A DNA stretch of 37,443 nt. Source: Elusimicrobia bacterium GWB2_63_16 (GTDB lineage Bacteria > Elusimicrobiota > Elusimicrobia > Elusimicrobiales > UBA9959). Positions 33,601-37,443 of this stretch are shown in pieces. The notes beneath the pieces are model-generated. The model did no database searches. It was not told the DNA's origin and saw only the letters and a program-made list of their open reading frames with translations. Location of the stretch: assembly GCA_001799715.1 (NCBI GenBank), contig MGTZ01000021.1, forward strand, positions 1 through 37,443, written 5' to 3'. Each line of letters opens with the position of its first letter. Position 1 is the stretch's first letter. The translations under genes and the position numbers were made by a program.

Positions 33601-33867
33601 GTCCCTGGCCCCGAAGAAGACCATGCCGTCGTAGGTCACCGGGCTCGAGGCCACAGGGCCGTCGGCCCTGAACTCCCAGGCCTTGGTCAGCGGCGGATAG
33701 GCCTGCTCCGACGAAAAACCCGTGCGGCCGACGTTGCCGCGGAACATGGGCCAGTCGGCGGCCGCCAGCCGCGGCTCCGCACCGGCCGCCAGGGCGAAGA
33801 AGAGGGCGAAGCCGGCGGCCAACGCCCGCTCCTGCCCGAAAAAGATTTTTTTATTCACCATGCTCAT
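30664..33867 (-). CDS. Secreted PQQ-like beta-propeller / FN3 protein with T9SS-type sorting domain
   Basis: This 1067-aa exported protein has an N-terminal hydrophobic signal (about 15-35) and a PQQ-like beta-propeller (about 37-420) with repeats such as VYFGANDGRLYALYKDT. An Ig-like region follows (about 425-510), then three FN3 domains (about 515-605, 615-730 and 735-835) and a beta domain (about 840-960). The C-terminal domain (about 975-1067) contains TYPNPARGDTLTFKF and SGVYQFRFEAFG and ends KAVIKRLAIVH, typical of type A sorting domains. It is likely a cell-surface or released adhesion or binding protein. The start is ATG at 33867; a second ATG at 33861 is possible. Confidence 0.85.
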   Translation of the reverse strand: MSMVNKKIFFGQERALAAGFALFFALAAGAEPRLAAADWPMFRGNVGRTGFSSEQAYPPLTKAWEFRADGPVASSPVTYDGMVFFGARDNRLYALYADTGAEAWRFQAGGWIDAAPAVSDSAVYASSTDGMLYALSRRTGAFIWKAALGAPSFSSPLLLDGKVYVGVSDPVKKLKAFSAATGLPAGEYAVSQPVDSAPSSDGTRVYFGANDGRLYALYKDTLAQAWSYQATGGRYGRNAAAVKNGVVYALPGYDENKPLALSGAAGELLNPQTGPFEENLALPDGSVGWRQVGSPAVSADRLFFSGGSTDNILHALTSSASDQALLYVWPSSPTLGAVSPVGLLSSPAMAGDVLYAGTVGGSLVAFSSAGVSIPLAADVSFSSPVYASPCVSNGMVFAAGMDGKVAAYRAQRVAAISEPADGEVVSAWVDVNGYISNPDLAGYQVEYSTGGEAPQWSLVASSATAAPVHGRPLAVWDTTALENGIYTLRLTVLENGAGGPPNVSSVLVRVNAVPEPPSGLTAADVPADGGNSIALAWTASPTAAVTAYRVYRDGEAGPALLSSVSSETLAYVDPSALTGTTFTYTVRSFDGYAESLNSEPAEAFSVNDTGDSTPPADVTDLSVSTGPAYGMLTLSWTAPGNDGASGQASSYTVKRSTIPDFDWGTFDTAALEGGTRPADGAAGTAEREEVGGLYGGVTYYFALKAADAVPNLSGLSNVASACVPRDPTPPSPPSGLAAADTLGDGGGSITLSWAPSPDDGPDGDVYGYKVFRRLAAASFDAASPYASLAAGATTYIDASATENVRYYYAVAAYDSASDSRLSPEAYAVSANNWRFFDAGSGVSIRLQDGARFEIPVGAASQNDSIMFTRLDPATYQPMFRASEAGSANPTGVVYEVKFLGAATRLLTPASLSVPYTDADVAGMDLENVRLYMRSGGGWVLVDNSRADSSAMRVTAGVLQLGVFAVMEYVPSGELFSRDEVYTYPNPARGDTLTFKFRVSEKTSVKIEVYNVAGQRVAKLGKSNCPAGVTSEIPWNIKKIASGVYQFRFEAFGASGRKAVIKRLAIVH

Positions 33868-33902
33868 AGAACCGCCTTGTACCGCGCGCCGCCCGGCGGC
33901 GC

Positions 33903-36900
33903 TTACGGGCCTATATACAGCGTATAGGTCTTGCCGTCGGTGGACCCCACCTTGATGGTCCTGTCGTCGGGGTCCACCACCAGGTCGGCGCGCACCGGGC
34001 CGCCAGTGGCTACCGGCCAGCCGGCCCGCCGGGTCCCGGTGTCCGCGTCGAGAGCGTAGACATAACCGTCGTCGCAGCCGAAATACACGTAATTCTGCGC
34101 TATCCCCACCGCGCTGCCGGGCACCCAGACCGGAGAGGACCTGATGGCGCCTCCGGCCTGCAGCGGCCAGCCGGGCGCGCTGGCGCCGGTGGCGTCCACC
34201 TTGTGCAGCCGGCCGTCGTCGTCGCCGAAGAAGATGTACTTGGTCCCGGAGAAGGTCACCGACGGGGAAGTGTGGATGGGAGCGGCGCCGGCGGGCGGGT
34301 AATCGGCTGTCCAGCCGGCGGGCATGACGCTGAGGTTGGAGGAGACCCTGGCGTACAGTTTCCCGTCGGTGGAGGTGAAGTAGATCACGTTATTGGCGTC
34401 CGCGTAGCGGGCGTCCAGATAGGGCGAGGACTCTATGGGGCCGCCGGTTATCAGGCTGGTCGGGGAGGCGCCGTCGGCCGTCTGCAGGGCCACCACCTTG
34501 CCGTCCGCCAGGCCCACCCAGCCGGTCTTTATGGTATCACGGTCGTCTATGGAGATGGTGCCGGAAACAGGCGCCGTGATGGCGGCGGCGAAGGTCCAGC
34601 CGGAACAGGGCGAGCCGTCGGACTTGGCCAGGCAGCGCACCGTGTTATCGTTGACGCCGAAATAAATATTGGGACCGGTGCAGCTCAGGTCGGCGCACAT
34701 CACGTTGGAACGGACGGGCGAACCTACGGCCCGCTTCCAGACCAGGCCCGCCGAAGTCTCGTCGTCGCGAACTTTATAGACGTCTCCGTTGTCGTCGGCG
34801 AAGTAGATGACCACGTCGGCCCCCTCCACCACCGCGTTGGGGCTGGTGCGGATGGGCGAGAGCGGGGCGGTGGCGTAGCTCCACTTGAACGTGCCGTCCT
34901 TCTTTATGGCGCGCAGATAGCCGTCGGCCGAGGCCACGTAGACGGCGGAGCTCACGGCGGTATCTCCCTCGTTGGTATAGTAGGAGACCGGCGACTCGGT
35001 GGCGGCGGCGGCCGGCAGCGCATAGGGCCAGGAGGTGCCCGGCGGCGGCTGCGCCGGGGAGATCAGCGTTACCGCGTCCGTATTGGCGGCGGCGGCCGGC
35101 GCGAACTCCTGCGCCAGGGTCCCGGGGCCGTCCAGCACCGTCGCCCGCACCGGCGAGAAACCGGCGCGGAAAACGCTGGGAGAGCGGTCCGAAGCGTCCG
35201 CGGTGGATTCCAGCACTATGAAGAAGGTGCCGGTGGAAGCGGCAGGCACCGAGGCCGCCGCAAGCCAGGCGCTCCCCACCGTCATAGTGGAAAGGCCGTT
35301 AGCATCCACCAGGATGGAGTTCATGGGCACGTAGGACAGGGTACTCACGTCGATGCCAGGCTCGTAAATACCGGGCAAGCCGGAGGCGGAATCGGCCACC
35401 AGCATGACGGCCTCGAACAGGTCCCGGACCTGCTGCTGCGTCAAAGGCGCGAGGCCGGAATCGTAAAGCGAGAAGGCCACGGTGGCCAACTGCACGGGAT
35501 TGAAGCCGGCCGGGTTGTTGTTGGCCACCTGCAGCTTCAGCACGCCGGCGCGGGAGGCGTCGTTCATCCAGGCCGGGGCGGAACTGCTCACGGAGACCCC
35601 GTGCACGCCGGCGTAATAGGTGGCCGTGCCCAGCTCTATGAGCGGGGCCGAGGCCGCGCCGGCGGCGCTATTGAAGGTGACGCGGTAGACGGCGCTGGAG
35701 ACCAGCGGCGCGCCGTCCTGGTCGTAGAAGGTCAGGCCGGTCTGCTGCGCGCTCTGCTGGGCCGTTGAAGTCAGGTCGAAGCCCATGTCCTCCATGCGGT
35801 AGAGGTGCGGGGATTCCGGGTCGGCCGCGCCGCCGGTGCGCTGGAACAGGATGTTATTGCCGGCCCCGCCGGAAGAGGCCCCCAGCGCCAGCGTGACCGG
35901 GAAGGTCCTGGCCAGGAACTGCGGGGCGGAGGTATTGACGGGATAGACCAGCGTGTTCGCGGCGGCCATCCCGGCGTCGTTGTTCCTGGAGACCGGCGTG
36001 GCGTAGGCGGAAACCGAGAAATCGGCCGTGTCGCTGCCGGTGTCGGAGCCCTCGGCGGGGCCGCGGGCGATAGAGGAGGAGGCGCCGGCCGGCGCGAAGT
36101 TGCCGGCTGACACCTTGGCCGCCCGGTAATTATAGAGCGTATAGGCCGTGCCCGACTGCCAGACCGCCCAATCCACCACCGCTCCGGTAGAGTTCTCCAA
36201 CGCCAGGAAATCCCCGGCCGCGGTCAGGCCGCCGGCGCCGAACACCTCGGAGAAGGTATGGCCCTCGTCGCTGAGCGAGGAGAAGTCTATAACGGCGTAG
36301 TCCAGCGGATAGATCTTGCGCGTGAATTTAAAGGCCAGGCCGTTGGCCGAAGAAACGGAATTCCTGAGCGCGTAGCCGGCGAGCGTGCGGGTGGAGACCG
36401 GCGAGGCGTTGTAGAGTTCCACGAACTGCCGGTCGGCGGCGCCGTAGGCGACTTCGTTGATCTTCAGCGCGTCGGTGGAGACCGAGTTGCCGTAGCCGGG
36501 AGTGGGGGACGGGTCTATCCAGAAGAAGGTGGGGTCCCCGTCGGTGACGCGCGCCAGCGACTGGCCGGCGCCCAGCACCGGCCACTGCGCCTGGTCCACG
36601 ATGGCGCCGGTGTTGTTCATCAGCTTCAGGTGATAGCTCTGCCCGCCCACCAGGTCGGTGGCCAGGCCGGCCAGCGTGAAGGTGGAATAGGCGTTCACGA
36701 CGTCGGAAGCCTGCGCGGCCCAGACCGTGATCGGGGTGCCGCCCAGGTCCAGAGTGTTCTCCACGTAGTCCAGGCGCCAGCCGATCAGCGACACGGTGCT
36801 GGCCGAGTTGTTATAGAGCTCCACCCAGTCCTCTCCCGCGGCGCCGGAAGCGTAGATCTCGTTAAGGTAGACCGCCGGCTGCAGCATGACCTCGGGGTAG

Positions 36901-37443
36901 ATATCGTAAGCGTTGAGGTCGGTGCCGGCGGCCCTGACCAGCTTGAAGCAATAGGAGGTGCCGGCGGACATGCCGTTGTCCTTCAGCGCGAAATCCCACA
37001 TGGCGTCGCGGTTGCGCGCCGTCAGCGCCAGCGTCGCCGCCGGCGAGGACTCCGCGTAGGCCTGGGCCACGGTCACGTGGGCGCCGTGCTGCGGGTCGGC
37101 CGCGTTGGCCGTCAGCGCCGCCCCGTCGGCCGGGGAGTTATTGTTGAAAGCTATCACCGTGGCCGCGCCGACGTCGGTGTAGACGGCGGGGACGCCGCCG
37201 GACGGCGCCGCGCAGGTACCGTCGCCGCGGCCGGCGAACTGCAGTTTGAAGCTCTCCCCCCCGGCGGCGAGGTCCACCTGGTCTATGTGCAGCAGCGGCC
37301 GCAGCCGGAAAGCCGCGCCCGAGGAGAGGATGACGCCGGGGGTGTCCTGAGCCGCCAGCGCCGCCCCCACGTCGGTGGAGTCGGCGTTGGCGAAGAACTT
37401 GTAGGCGCTCTGCACGTAGGTGGTCTCGGGGGGCGCCGGCCAG
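33903..37443 (-). CDS. Large surface protein with lamin-tail domains and beta-propeller (5' end outside window)
   Basis: The frame is open to the window edge and runs through protein-like sequence (WPAPPETTY then VQSAYKFF), so the true start is outside; at least 1179 codons are inside. Counting from the GTG at 37415, two lamin-tail domains lie at about 182-310 and 318-440 (VYLNEIYAS...DWVELYNN; LKINEVAYGAADRQFVELYN). A beta-sandwich region follows (about 480-800), and a C-terminal PQQ-like propeller (about 815-1170) with units such as IYFADDNGDVYKVRDD. No sorting domain is seen at its C-terminus (TLYIGP). It precedes the FN3/propeller gene by 35 nt. Ligand and location are inferred from domain type. 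Confidence 0.85.
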   Translation of the reverse strand, partial: WPAPPETTYVQSAYKFFANADSTDVGAALAAQDTPGVILSSGAAFRLRPLLHIDQVDLAAGGESFKLQFAGRGDGTCAAPSGGVPAVYTDVGAATVIAFNNNSPADGAALTANAADPQHGAHVTVAQAYAESSPAATLALTARNRDAMWDFALKDNGMSAGTSYCFKLVRAAGTDLNAYDIYPEVMLQPAVYLNEIYASGAAGEDWVELYNNSASTVSLIGWRLDYVENTLDLGGTPITVWAAQASDVVNAYSTFTLAGLATDLVGGQSYHLKLMNNTGAIVDQAQWPVLGAGQSLARVTDGDPTFFWIDPSPTPGYGNSVSTDALKINEVAYGAADRQFVELYNASPVSTRTLAGYALRNSVSSANGLAFKFTRKIYPLDYAVIDFSSLSDEGHTFSEVFGAGGLTAAGDFLALENSTGAVVDWAVWQSGTAYTLYNYRAAKVSAGNFAPAGASSSIARGPAEGSDTGSDTADFSVSAYATPVSRNNDAGMAAANTLVYPVNTSAPQFLARTFPVTLALGASSGGAGNNILFQRTGGAADPESPHLYRMEDMGFDLTSTAQQSAQQTGLTFYDQDGAPLVSSAVYRVTFNSAAGAASAPLIELGTATYYAGVHGVSVSSSAPAWMNDASRAGVLKLQVANNNPAGFNPVQLATVAFSLYDSGLAPLTQQQVRDLFEAVMLVADSASGLPGIYEPGIDVSTLSYVPMNSILVDANGLSTMTVGSAWLAAASVPAASTGTFFIVLESTADASDRSPSVFRAGFSPVRATVLDGPGTLAQEFAPAAAANTDAVTLISPAQPPPGTSWPYALPAAAATESPVSYYTNEGDTAVSSAVYVASADGYLRAIKKDGTFKWSYATAPLSPIRTSPNAVVEGADVVIYFADDNGDVYKVRDDETSAGLVWKRAVGSPVRSNVMCADLSCTGPNIYFGVNDNTVRCLAKSDGSPCSGWTFAAAITAPVSGTISIDDRDTIKTGWVGLADGKVVALQTADGASPTSLITGGPIESSPYLDARYADANNVIYFTSTDGKLYARVSSNLSVMPAGWTADYPPAGAAPIHTSPSVTFSGTKYIFFGDDDGRLHKVDATGASAPGWPLQAGGAIRSSPVWVPGSAVGIAQNYVYFGCDDGYVYALDADTGTRRAGWPVATGGPVRADLVVDPDDRTIKVGSTDGKTYTLYIGP

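Overview
The window is GC-rich, densely packed bacterial DNA with a Gram-negative envelope: a FadL-type porin, a PorV-type outer-membrane barrel and a T9SS-like C-terminal sorting domain. The same chromosome carries a Firmicutes-like HPr/HprK control module. This mix, with RNase P RNA class A, a GH57 enzyme and REP-like repeats beside genes, fits an uncultured PVC/FCB-type or Elusimicrobiota-like lineage. I favour Elusimicrobiota, but that is inference and no marker here settles it.

Layout. (1) 144-2797, plus strand: an OmpR/PhoB-type response regulator and a GAF-PAS-PAS protein that has a histidine-kinase H-box but no ATPase domain. (2) 2799-5851, minus strand: a PLP-dependent fold-type II enzyme, a CpXC zinc-ribbon protein with a 75-bp exact internal duplication, and a short CCA-adding-type nucleotidyltransferase. 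Their terminator lies inside the convergent sensor gene. (3) 5852-7117: a 153-bp inverted-repeat element, a bidirectional terminator and a secreted protein of unknown function. (4) 7206-13156, minus strand: a ten-gene, mostly overlapping operon made of a stand-alone receiver, two CrtYc/CrtYd-like lycopene-cyclase-domain proteins, two further tandem paralogues with a related but degenerate motif, a six-TM histidine kinase, a FadL-like porin, a CruF-like (DUF422) carotenoid protein and two small proteins. This is the strongest candidate for an undescribed system. (5) 13239-14010: a small membrane protein and rnpB. (6) 14031-27456, minus strand: a long run reading hpf, hprK, rapZ, PTS IIA, IIB, GH57, IIC, IID, ptsH, ptsI, lepA, lepB, metF and a COG1579 zinc-ribbon protein. 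It encodes a complete mannose-family PTS plus HPr-Ser46 kinase control. (7) 27684-29158, plus strand: an ABC-2 exporter. (8) 29155-37443, minus strand: PorV-like barrel, a beta-propeller/FN3 protein with a sorting domain, and the 3' part of a large lamin-tail/beta-propeller surface protein cut by the window edge.

Repeats. Three REPIN-like elements (18496-18587, 24957-25049, 27537-27665) and one solo arm (99-125) have 27-bp arms that all begin GGGGACG and fall into two sequence families. The three complete elements fill almost the entire intergenic gap they occupy. Every arm facing a gene start ends within about 10-20 nt of a start codon or just upstream of a -10 box. No transposase gene is visible in the window.
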